Shown here: positions 35,484 through 43,618 of the stretch, in pieces
Layout of the letters: each line of letters starts with the position of its first letter
Numbering within the stretch: position 1 is the stretch's first letter
Assembly (NCBI RefSeq): GCF_002834295.1
Contig: NZ_PISP01000006.1
Coordinates: 186,001-250,000, forward strand
Origin: Rhodohalobacter barkolensis
Lineage (GTDB): Bacteria > Bacteroidota > Rhodothermia > Balneolales > Balneolaceae
DNA length: 64,000 bases
Direction: 5' to 3'
Notes under the pieces: generated by a model
Told to the model about the DNA's origin: nothing
Databases searched by the model: none
Seen by the model: only the letters and a program-made list of their open reading frames with translations
Program-made: the position numbers and the translations under genes

Positions 35484-37310
35484 TTGGATAAGAATACGGT
35501 TACAGGACTTTTGCTCATTTTTGTTCTAACAATAGCCTGGGCTTGGTTTACAATGCCAAGCCAGGAAGAAATTGAGCGCCAGCAACAGGAACAAATCAGG
35601 CAGGATAGCATTGCCGCAGCCCAGGTTGAACAAGAGCAAGAGGCCGAACCTCAGGAACCTGTCGCTCAGCAGGAAGTTGATGAACCAGAACAAGTTTCTC
35701 AGCCTCGAAGACCTTCTATGGGAGTTTTTGAGAATGCAGGCATTTCAGATACTTCAAAAGCTGTGGTCCGAACCTCCCTGTATGAGATTGAATTAACCAA
35801 TGTTGGTGCAGGTCCTTACAAATATACTCTTCTGGGGCACAGAACCTGGGATCAGGAGTTAGTCCAAATGATTGCCGATACATCCCAATCGGCGTATTCT
35901 TTGGAATTTCTATCTTTCCAGAATTACAATATTGAAACAGATCAACTGGTTTTTGAGCCTCTGTTTGATCAAAACGAATTTTCCATTTCTGATGAAGATA
36001 GTGTAAGTCTCGCATACAGACTTCCAATCGAAGATGGCGCATCTGTCGTGTTTACGTATACATTTTATGCTGATCAGTACGCATACGATTTGGATATCGA
36101 ACTGAATGAAATGCAAGAGTACATCAGCGGCACCAATGTTGAACTCGGGTGGAAATCACCCATTAATTTAACCGAAAAAGACCGTGTACTGGATTCTCAA
36201 AACAGTATGGCCTATACATATGCCGGCGGTGTTTTAGAAAAATTTAAGCTGGAGGAAGAAGGACGGAATGAACAGAGAATTAATGGTACGATTGATTGGA
36301 TATCCACTCGATCTCGATTCTTTGGCCAGTATATTAAACCGGTAACCGACGCCAATGCCTCTACAATGATTGGTGAAGTGGATGGGGATCCAACCGATCC
36401 GGAAACACTACACCACTATCAAGTATTTTTGCAATCGAGTTTTGTCAACAATCCGGTTCTATCTTACGAAATGTATGCCGGTCCGCTGCGCTATTACGAT
36501 CTGAGAGATTATGATGAGCACGCGTATGACGTTATTGAAATCGGTTATGCGCTCTTCAGGTGGTTTGCCGATCCTCTGGTCCGCTACGCTATTATTCCAT
36601 TCTTTGCATTTGGCAGTATGTTTATCTCCAACTATGGAATTCTCATCATTCTGTTTGGAGTCATTATTAAGCTGATGCTATTCCCACTCACTCAGAAGAG
36701 TTTCAAGAGTATGGCAGCGATGCGGGAGTTGCAGCCTCAGCTCAAAGAAATTCAGGAGAAGTATAAGGATGATCCGCAGAAACAGCAGAAGGAGACTATT
36801 GCTCTCTACAAGAAGGCAAAAGTGAATCCACTGGGAGGGTGTCTGCCTATGCTGATGCAGTTCCCAATTTTGATTACTCTCTTTTTCTTCTTCCAGAATT
36901 CGATGATTATTCGACAGGAGTCATTCCTGTGGGCATCTGATTTGTCAGCGCCGGATTACATCTTAGATCTGCCATTTACCATACCCCTGATGGGGGATCA
37001 GTTGGCTGGGTTTGTACTGCTGATGTCAGCAGCTATGTTCCTGCAGACTAAAGTTACCGGAGGGATGAGCTCAGGAGCTCCATCCAGTGGCGGACCCAAC
37101 ATGAAAGTATTCATGTACATCATGCCGGTTATGCTGCTCTTTATTTTCAATAATTTTGCAGCCGGTTTGAGTCTCTACTACCTCGTATACAATGTGCTTT
37201 CTGTTGCTCAGCAGTATATCATCAACAAGCAAACCTCTTCCAATAAGCCGGAAGAAGTTCAGGAGGCTAAGAATAAAGCCAAGAAAAAATTAAAAAAGGG
37301 CAAGAAGTAG
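35484..37310 (+). CDS. yidC: Membrane protein insertase YidC
   Basis: Inserts and folds inner-membrane proteins, alone or with SecYEG. A 608-residue protein of the Gram-negative type. It starts at a TTG (35484) with the diagnostic MDKNTVTGLLLIFVLTIAW helix. A long Glu/Gln-rich stretch follows (about 27-75), then the periplasmic P1 beta domain (about 85-340) and the five-helix insertase core. There YGILIILFGVIIKLMLFPLT, PQLKEIQEKYKDDPQKQQKE (cytoplasmic hairpin), GGCLPMLMQFPILITLFFFF and the closing NNFAAGLSLYYLVYN are readable. The C-terminus is a Lys-rich tail. It is followed by a strong terminator at 37339-37370. Confidence 0.97.
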   Translation: MDKNTVTGLLLIFVLTIAWAWFTMPSQEEIERQQQEQIRQDSIAAAQVEQEQEAEPQEPVAQQEVDEPEQVSQPRRPSMGVFENAGISDTSKAVVRTSLYEIELTNVGAGPYKYTLLGHRTWDQELVQMIADTSQSAYSLEFLSFQNYNIETDQLVFEPLFDQNEFSISDEDSVSLAYRLPIEDGASVVFTYTFYADQYAYDLDIELNEMQEYISGTNVELGWKSPINLTEKDRVLDSQNSMAYTYAGGVLEKFKLEEEGRNEQRINGTIDWISTRSRFFGQYIKPVTDANASTMIGEVDGDPTDPETLHHYQVFLQSSFVNNPVLSYEMYAGPLRYYDLRDYDEHAYDVIEIGYALFRWFADPLVRYAIIPFFAFGSMFISNYGILIILFGVIIKLMLFPLTQKSFKSMAAMRELQPQLKEIQEKYKDDPQKQQKETIALYKKAKVNPLGGCLPMLMQFPILITLFFFFQNSMIIRQESFLWASDLSAPDYILDLPFTIPLMGDQLAGFVLLMSAAMFLQTKVTGGMSSGAPSSGGPNMKVFMYIMPVMLLFIFNNFAAGLSLYYLVYNVLSVAQQYIINKQTSSNKPEEVQEAKNKAKKKLKKGKK

Positions 37311-37338
37311 GTTAGCCTTTAATTACAGTTGTAATTTT

Positions 37339-37370
37339 AAAGAGGTGCTTTAATGGGCACCTCTTTTTTT
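37339..37370 (+). terminator. Intrinsic terminator after yidC
   Basis: A perfect 10-bp stem AAAGAGGTGC (37339-37348) / GCACCTCTTT (37357-37366), an 8-nt loop, and a run of T residues. Confidence 0.9.
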
Positions 37371-37514
37371 ATTTGTACACTTCATCTTTTCTCAGCTAAA
37401 GATTGTGCCTGAAAAATGTTAATATTCAGGACCACAAATCATCAATTTATTATTCGGACCACTTTTCAGGGAAAAGCGGAACCTTTTGATTCTATTTAAA
37501 CTTTTGGCTGTACA

Positions 37515-38870
37515 ATGAATAAACATTTTTTGATATCAGCACTTTTGTTTGTAGTTGGAACTGCTTTTGTCCTTCAGGACAGTGAAACAGCCGTTACTGA
37601 CACTACTGCAATTTCAGAACAGTCCACAGGATCATCTTCTGTCAGCGTTATCAACGTTACAGGCACCATTGGACCTACCACTACACAATATATCACCCGC
37701 AGTCTCAGAAAATCACGGGAAGCAGAAGATGAACTGCTCATTATCCAACTCGATACACCCGGCGGACTGCTTGATTCCACCCAAGATATTGTTCAGGAAC
37801 TGCTTGGAAGTACCCATCCGGTAGCCGTTTATGTATCACCTCAGGGGGCAAATGCCGGAAGCGCAGGTACCTTTATCACCCTTGCCGCCCACATTGCCGC
37901 AATGGCGCCTGCAACAAATATAGGCGCTGCCTCACCCGTATCCATGGGGGGAGGGGAGATGGATACCGTTGCGCAGCGCAAAATCTTTAACTATTCCGAA
38001 AGCTATATCGAATCCATCGCTGAACAGCGAGGACGAAATACGGATTGGGCAAAGTCTGCAGTGCGTGATGGGGCATCCATTACTGCAAATGAAGCGCTTG
38101 AGATCAATGTGATCGACTATATTGCGGAAGATATTGATGAGTTACTCTCTACAATTGACGGTTTAGAAGTTGAAGGAAAAATTTTAAATACCGATGGAGC
38201 AGAGAAAAATGAAATTCCGCAGACATTAGGTGAAATATTCTTCAGCTTTCTGCTGCGACCGGAAGTCATGCTCATCCTTACCTTGGTCGCTATTTATGGA
38301 ATAATCGGTGAGGTAACGAATCCCGGCGGAATTATTCCCGGAGTTGCAGGAGTAATCGCTTTGATTTTATTATTATATGGAGTGGCAGCCATGCCGATCA
38401 ATTTGGCCGGGTTTCTGCTAATCGGTTTGGCTATCATACTTTTTGTCGCAGAAGCATTCACACCGGCATTCGGGTTATTAATCACAGGAGGAGCCGTGGC
38501 ATTCTTTTTAGGAGCAATGATGTTATTTCAGGATCTGCCGGATGAGATGCAGATTTCCATGTATTGGCTGATACCCGCCACTATACTCACTGCCGCATTT
38601 TTTGCGTGGATTGTTACCTATGGTGTTAAATCACTGTTCCAACCCGCCCGATCCGGGCTGGAATCCACCATCGGCAAAACCGCAGAGGTTACGGATCCAA
38701 TTTTACCGGGTCAACCCGGACGTGTTTTCTTTGAAGGCGAGTATTGGAACGCAGAAAGTGATCACCCACTGAATGAAGGGGATATTTGCGAAATTGTTGA
38801 GTATAAAGGGCTAAGAGTAACCGTTAAACCATTAACACAACCACAAACCAAGGAGTCTTCAAATGGATGA
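37515..38870 (+). CDS. nfeD: NfeD-family membrane serine protease
   Basis: A 451-residue full-length NfeD (the long form). A signal peptide or N-terminal helix leads into a ClpP/SppA-like protease domain (about 43-235). The nucleophile is Ser116 in GANAGSAGTF and the general base Lys156 in VAQRKIF, the Ser-Lys pair known from archaeal homologues that cut stomatin. Four or five membrane helices follow (about 245-375), then a C-terminal OB-fold domain (GKTAEVTDPILPGQPGRVFFEGEYWNA). Its last 8 nt overlap the slipin gene, the classic NfeD-stomatin operon. It likely regulates slipin rafts by proteolysis. Confidence 0.93.
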   Translation: MNKHFLISALLFVVGTAFVLQDSETAVTDTTAISEQSTGSSSVSVINVTGTIGPTTTQYITRSLRKSREAEDELLIIQLDTPGGLLDSTQDIVQELLGSTHPVAVYVSPQGANAGSAGTFITLAAHIAAMAPATNIGAASPVSMGGGEMDTVAQRKIFNYSESYIESIAEQRGRNTDWAKSAVRDGASITANEALEINVIDYIAEDIDELLSTIDGLEVEGKILNTDGAEKNEIPQTLGEIFFSFLLRPEVMLILTLVAIYGIIGEVTNPGGIIPGVAGVIALILLLYGVAAMPINLAGFLLIGLAIILFVAEAFTPAFGLLITGGAVAFFLGAMMLFQDLPDEMQISMYWLIPATILTAAFFAWIVTYGVKSLFQPARSGLESTIGKTAEVTDPILPGQPGRVFFEGEYWNAESDHPLNEGDICEIVEYKGLRVTVKPLTQPQTKESSNG

Positions 38871-39648
38871 TCCAGGATCAATTACAAATATGTTAGTGTG
38901 GATTATAACACTGGTAATATTTTTATCCGTGTTTTTACCGCAAATGTTCAAAATTATGAGGGAGTACGAACGAGGTGTCGTATTTCGTCTGGGTAAATTT
39001 CAGGCAACCAAAGGCCCCGGCCTTATTGTTCTGATCCCTTTCATCGATAAGGTCGAGCGCGTTGACCTTCGAGTGCTGACGATAAATGTGGATAAGCAAG
39101 AAGTTATCACCAAAGATAACGTAACCGTAAACGTTGATGCCATCACCTTTTTCAGGGTAGTAGACGCCGAGCGTGCCGTTATTCAGGTAGAGCGTTACAT
39201 TGCAGCAACCTCAATGATAGCGCAGACCACACTCCGTAGTGTACTCGGTCAATTTGAGCTGGATGAACTGCTGGCAGAAAGAGATAAAATCAACAAGCAG
39301 ATTCAGGATATTATCGATAAGCAGACGGATCCATGGGGAATCAAGGTTGTATCTGTAGAGGTGCGTGATGTTATCCTCCCAGAGACAATGAAACGAGCGA
39401 TGGCTCGTCAGGCTGAAAGTGAGCGTGACAGACGTGCGAAAATTATTAATGCTCAGGGTGAGTTTGAGGCTGCAGCCAAACTGGTAGAAGCCGGTAAAAT
39501 GATTGAAAACACACCGACTGCGCTTCAGCTTCGATTCCTGCAAACAATGGGAGAAATCAGCGAAGAAAACTCAACATTTACATTCCTCCCAATCCCGCTC
39601 GACTTCTTTGAGTCGTTCAGCAAAAAGGATAAAACGGATAAAGAATAA
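38863..39648 (+). CDS. Slipin/stomatin-like SPFH protein
   Basis: A 261-residue membrane-associated scaffold protein. An N-terminal hydrophobic hairpin (about 8-30) leads into the SPFH domain with YERGVVFRLGKF, GPGLIVLIPFIDKVERVDLR, KDNVTVNVDAITFFRV and QTTLRSVLGQFELDELLAERDKIN. A helical coiled region with RQAESERDRRAKIINAQGEFEAAAKL follows. It overlaps nfeD and is its expected binding partner and substrate. Slipins form ring-like oligomers at the membrane. The gene is closed by the terminator at 39676-39707. Confidence 0.94.
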   Translation: MDDPGSITNMLVWIITLVIFLSVFLPQMFKIMREYERGVVFRLGKFQATKGPGLIVLIPFIDKVERVDLRVLTINVDKQEVITKDNVTVNVDAITFFRVVDAERAVIQVERYIAATSMIAQTTLRSVLGQFELDELLAERDKINKQIQDIIDKQTDPWGIKVVSVEVRDVILPETMKRAMARQAESERDRRAKIINAQGEFEAAAKLVEAGKMIENTPTALQLRFLQTMGEISEENSTFTFLPIPLDFFESFSKKDKTDKE

Positions 39649-39675
39649 TATCCGTCAGAATTGTAAAACTTATTC

Positions 39676-39707
39676 AAACCCGAATCATCTGATGGTTCGG
39701 GTTTTTT
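39676..39707 (+). terminator. Intrinsic terminator after the nfeD-slipin operon
   Basis: A 9-bp stem AAACCCGAA (39676-39684) / TTCGGGTTT (39696-39704), followed by more T residues. Confidence 0.88.
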
Positions 39708-39766
39708 ATTTTCCGATTGCTTCATCTATTTTGATTCAACTTATCAACTTCTATAAATCTTCTGAT

Positions 39767-40789
39767 ATGAAATATATTTCTACGCTCTTAACTACCCTTT
39801 TCTTATTTGCAGCACTGCTCACCGGCTGCGAACAATCTCAAACGGAATCCTCATCTGTTGATTGGGCCATTGCGCTTCACGGTGGGGCGGGAACCATCTC
39901 TCAGGATCTGCCTGACTCTGTTAAACAAGAATATTACGAAGGCCTGGAGCAGGCACTGCGCACCGGAGAACTGATTCTTCGCGACGGAGGTTCAGCTCTG
40001 GATGCGGTTGAACATGTGGTTCGAAGCCTGGAAGATAATCCACGCTTTAATGCCGGTCGAGGCGCAGTATTTACCAAAGAAGGAAAGCATGAACTGGATG
40101 CAGCCATCATGGATGGAAGCACTCTTGGGGCCGGTGCATTAACCGGATTGACTACTGTCAAAAATCCGATCAGTCTCGCCCGAAAAGTGATGACCGACTC
40201 ACCTCACATTCTTTTCTCCGGTGAAGGTGCGGAAACATACGCCGATGAAACCGATGTAGAACGAGTAGATAATGATCATTTTCACACAGAGCGTCGATAT
40301 GAACAATGGCAGCGCGCTCAAGAAGAGGCTCGTGCCATTACTCCTGAGGAGTCTATTCACGACTGGATTAAAGACACTAAATTTGGCACCGTTGGAGCTG
40401 TTGCATACGACAGTAAAGGAAATCTTGCTGCCGCTACCTCTACCGGCGGTATGACCAACAAGCAATTCGGTCGCGTAGGTGATGTTCCGATTATCGGATC
40501 GGGTACATTTGCCAACCACATTGCAGCTATCTCTGCAACGGGCTGGGGAGAGCAGATCATGAGAAATGTATCTGCAAACACCATTGCAAACTATATGGAG
40601 TTCAAGGAAGCTTCTCTGGATGAAGCGATGGATTTTATTCTGAATGAACGCCTTGATCCCGGTGATGCCGGATTTGTTGCCGTTGACCACCAGGGGAATA
40701 TCTCTATGAAGATGAATACAACGGGAATGTTCAGAGCTTCTCTCAACTCTAACGGCGACCGCACCGTGATGATCTGGGAGGACGAATAG
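39767..40789 (+). CDS. Isoaspartyl peptidase/L-asparaginase (Ntn hydrolase), lipoprotein
   Basis: A 340-residue type 2 (plant-type) asparaginase/beta-aspartyl peptidase. The ATG at 39767 gives a lipoprotein signal (LFAALLTGC, lipobox Cys near residue 19); the frame is open further upstream to 39503, but that part overlaps the slipin gene and its terminator. The start of the mature enzyme (WAIALHGGAGTI), the autocleavage site with Thr208 in KFGTVGAVA, and GGMTNKQFGRVGDVPIIGSGTFA are all present. It releases aspartate from isoaspartyl peptides after autoproteolysis into alpha and beta chains. A hairpin GCCCTG/CAGGGC (40801-40817) follows without a T tract. Confidence 0.92.
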   Translation: MKYISTLLTTLFLFAALLTGCEQSQTESSSVDWAIALHGGAGTISQDLPDSVKQEYYEGLEQALRTGELILRDGGSALDAVEHVVRSLEDNPRFNAGRGAVFTKEGKHELDAAIMDGSTLGAGALTGLTTVKNPISLARKVMTDSPHILFSGEGAETYADETDVERVDNDHFHTERRYEQWQRAQEEARAITPEESIHDWIKDTKFGTVGAVAYDSKGNLAAATSTGGMTNKQFGRVGDVPIIGSGTFANHIAAISATGWGEQIMRNVSANTIANYMEFKEASLDEAMDFILNERLDPGDAGFVAVDHQGNISMKMNTTGMFRASLNSNGDRTVMIWEDE

Positions 40790-41183
40790 CGAAGCGAGTC
40801 GCCCTGAATAGCAGGGCTTGATGTCACATTACCCCGACATCACCGTCGGGGCTACGTTCGTGCATCCTACTGTTTGAAAGACTAGTTTTGGCTCATAACA
40901 TTAAGTCCGCATTTGTTAAAACTCAGAGTAATTGGCTGATTTTACACCCCTCTTTGTCTCCCCTTTTTAGGGACAAATGGTTTGTCAGGCCATTTTCGGT
41001 TCGATTAAAACCAATCCTCTGAACATATAGATAGAAATATAGTTCAGCGCCAGCTGTACGCCCGAAAGCAGACCTCCCGGTTAAAAGCATCGGGACAGGT
41101 TATGCTTAATCGCAGGTATTTGAGCGCTAGCGAAAATCTAAGCCCCGGTAACGTGGGCGACTCCCATTACCCTAATCAAAATT
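40790..41183. repeat. Gene-free region with hairpin repeats
   Basis: GCCCTG-AATAG-CAGGGC at 40801-40817 and ACCCCGAC...GTCGGGGCTACGTTCG at 40831-40860 are hairpins; the second belongs to the same dispersed family as 12916-12959. Further on, short CCCGG/ATCGGGACAGG pieces near 41076-41100 resemble 25555-25565. I see no gene on either strand. Confidence 0.6.
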
Positions 41184-41633
41184 TCACTCCACAGCGAAAG
41201 CATCGATCGGCTCATTAAATGCTATAAAGAGTACACACGCTTCACTCGATTCACAAGATGCCGTATGTGGAAGCTCCGGTGGTCCATAAGCATATGTACC
41301 GGTAGTTAGCAGTTCGGAATCTTGCCCTTCATAATTCACACGCATTTTTCCGGAAATCAAAACCATCCGTTCAGCAGAATGATGCCAATGATTTGGAGCT
41401 TCGGTACCTCCTTGTAACTTGAAAAATATATCTGCTTTTGGCTCTGCAGGATCTCCATGTAGAACAGCTATTTTGCAACTATCAGGCATAAAAGCCGGGC
41501 AAGAACCCCATTCAAGAGAATCACTATTAAAACTTTTGGTGATAGATTTATCTTGATTTTGGGCTAAAATAGTAGAGACAGCAAAAAGAATAAAAACGAA
41601 TATTATAGATATAATTCTTAAAAACTTACTCAT
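41184..41633 (-). CDS. Secreted single-domain cupin protein
   Basis: A 149-residue protein with a Sec signal peptide (residues 1-24, VFILFAVSTILAQ) and one cupin barrel. The metal-binding pattern is present in part: NHWHHSAERMVLISGKM supplies HxH and Glu, and PPELPHTA supplies the later His. It resembles ChrR-like or DUF4437-type cupins that bind zinc or act as small dioxygenase-fold proteins, but no reaction can be assigned. It is transcribed alone, towards the repeat region, and away from the GNAT-nitrilase gene. Confidence 0.85.
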   Translation of the reverse strand: MSKFLRIISIIFVFILFAVSTILAQNQDKSITKSFNSDSLEWGSCPAFMPDSCKIAVLHGDPAEPKADIFFKLQGGTEAPNHWHHSAERMVLISGKMRVNYEGQDSELLTTGTYAYGPPELPHTASCESSEACVLFIAFNEPIDAFAVE

Positions 41634-41954
41634 AGTATATTGAATAGTTTATTTCTAATTCTAGTGTTTTAGGATATCCTCTCACTATGTAAAGCCAAAA
41701 AAATTCGCTGACTCTATCAAATTTTTTGATAAAGGTTATTGATTCAATTTCAGTTACGTTTTGTGTACTAACTGATGAAACTATTATTTATAGTACCTCC
41801 GACCGTGTGCTTAGCCTGTATGGGAATATTTGAGTGTGTATGAGAATCAATCACCCATATCAAATCGAATTTAACTTGCCAATATTCAGGATTCATCCAA
41901 CGGTTTCTTACATTTGTCTGTGTCACACCCATTCATCATCAGCCCGTAATCGTT
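41634..41954. other. 321-bp divergent intergenic region
   Basis: AT-rich, no gene seen. It must contain the promoters of the minus-strand cupin gene and the plus-strand GNAT-nitrilase gene. A perfect TAnnTTTG box (TACATTTG, 41909-41916) lies 38 nt before the ATG at 41955, without a convincing -33 element. Confidence 0.5.
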
Positions 41955-43481
41955 ATGAAATCCATCGACAAAATTGAACTTCAGCGCCTGAAATTTTCTG
42001 ACTATAAAACCCTTCAGGATCTGATGATTAAATGCTATCCAAAAGTACAGGATCCGGCATGGACGAAAGATCAGATCAAAAAGCTAACCACCCTATTCCC
42101 TGAGGGGCAGGTAGTCATAAAAGTTGATGGAGAGATGGTCGCATGCGCACTGGCCATTATCATCGATTATCAGCTGTTTGACGATAAACACACCTACCTG
42201 GATATCACTGCAAACGATACATTCAAGACACATACTCCTGAAGGAGATACCATTTACGGCCTGGACATGATGGTTCATCCCGATTATCGCGGTTTACGAT
42301 TGGGTAGACGGCTTTACGACTACCGAAAAGAGCTGTGTGAAGAACTGAATTTAAAGAGTATTGTTTTTGGCGGAAGGCTGCCTAACTTCCACAAATTTGA
42401 TGATCTGACCGCCAAACAGTATATCGCAAAAGTTAAAAACAAAGAGATTCACGACCCGGTTCTCAACTTCCAGCTCTCCAACGATTTCCATGTAAAGCGA
42501 GTCGTTAAAAACTATCTGCCCGAAGATGATGCCTCGGAATCATACGCGGCTCTTCTGGAGTGGTCCAACATCTATTATCAAAAACCACAAAAAGCGTACA
42601 AGCCACAGAAATCTGTGGTACGGCTCGGTTTGGTACAATGGGGCATGCGTCCGTATGCCGGCTGGGCCGATCTCACCGAGCAGATTGAATATTTTGTAGA
42701 TGCCGTGTCAGGTTATCGGGCAGACTTTCTACTGTTCCCGGAGTACGTAAACGCCCCGCTGATGGCCGAATACAATCATCTGTCAGAACCGGATGCCATT
42801 CGAAAACTTGCCGGCTACACCGAGCGGCTGCGCGACACCTTCGCCGAATTTGCCATCTCTTACAACACGAACATCATCACCGGTAGCATGCCGGAGTTTA
42901 AGGATGACATCCTCAAAAATATCGGCTACCTCTGCAAGCGAAATGGACAAGTGGAACGCTACGAAAAGATTCACGTTACCCCCGACGAGGTAAAAGTATG
43001 GGGAATGAGCGGAGGCACGCAGATCAAGACATTCGACACAGACGCCGGAAAAATCGGGATTCTGATCTGCTATGATATAGAATTTCCTGAACTAAGCCGT
43101 CTGCTGGCAAAACAAGAAATGGATATTCTATTTGTTCCTTTCCTTACCGATACTCAAAATGGATACTCACGAGTTCGAAACTGTGCCATTGCCCGGTCTA
43201 TTGAAAATGAGTGCTACGTTGCAATTGCCGGAAGTGTGGGAAATCTGCCCAAAGTTCACAATATGGATATCTCATTTGCCCAGTCGGTTGTTTTCACCCC
43301 CTGCGATTTCTCCTTCCCTACAAATGGGATCAAAGCGGAAGCGACTCCAAATACGGAAATGATTTTGATTGTAGATGTAGATCTCGACCTGCTGAAGGAA
43401 CTCCACGAACAAGGCAGTGTTCGCACACTTAAGGACAGACGCACAGATTTATATGATGTTGTAGCGATAGAAAAACCATAA
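41955..43481 (+). CDS. GNAT acetyltransferase-carbon-nitrogen hydrolase fusion
   Basis: A 508-residue fusion of two cytosolic enzymes. Residues about 1-195 form a GNAT domain with the acetyl-CoA loop DMMVHPDYRGLRLGRRLYDYRKELCEE. Residues about 222-505 form a nitrilase-superfamily amidase with the Glu-Lys-Cys triad: LLFPEYVNAPL, YEKIHVTPDE and GILICYDIEFPELSR. This fusion is a known family in Bacteroidota and some Proteobacteria. The substrate is unknown; a plausible role is acylation and deacylation or repair of amides. It is not in an obvious operon; the Na/Pi gene starts 138 bp later. Confidence 0.93.
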   Translation: MKSIDKIELQRLKFSDYKTLQDLMIKCYPKVQDPAWTKDQIKKLTTLFPEGQVVIKVDGEMVACALAIIIDYQLFDDKHTYLDITANDTFKTHTPEGDTIYGLDMMVHPDYRGLRLGRRLYDYRKELCEELNLKSIVFGGRLPNFHKFDDLTAKQYIAKVKNKEIHDPVLNFQLSNDFHVKRVVKNYLPEDDASESYAALLEWSNIYYQKPQKAYKPQKSVVRLGLVQWGMRPYAGWADLTEQIEYFVDAVSGYRADFLLFPEYVNAPLMAEYNHLSEPDAIRKLAGYTERLRDTFAEFAISYNTNIITGSMPEFKDDILKNIGYLCKRNGQVERYEKIHVTPDEVKVWGMSGGTQIKTFDTDAGKIGILICYDIEFPELSRLLAKQEMDILFVPFLTDTQNGYSRVRNCAIARSIENECYVAIAGSVGNLPKVHNMDISFAQSVVFTPCDFSFPTNGIKAEATPNTEMILIVDVDLDLLKELHEQGSVRTLKDRRTDLYDVVAIEKP

Positions 43482-43618
43482 CTATCAATATTTTGCAATT
43501 TTCTATCCAATAGGCGTACCAAAATCTCTTAACATTAATTTAACTTGCTACCCTCACCCATTTATCCGCATCTTTAATACTGTTTTGTAAAATAATCTAT
43601 TGAGATAATCCTCATTAA

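Noticed and set aside
39503-39766. N-terminal extension of the isoaspartyl peptidase frame
   Set aside because: It overlaps the slipin gene and its terminator. The lipoprotein signal starts at 39767.
41040-41170. Possible tRNA or structured RNA
   Set aside because: There are GC-rich hairpins, but no cloverleaf and no T-loop consensus; it matches dispersed repeats better.
41955-43481. GNAT-nitrilase fusion as a novel architecture
   Set aside because: The fusion is complete and unusual-looking, but it is a known family in several phyla, so it is listed only as a gene.
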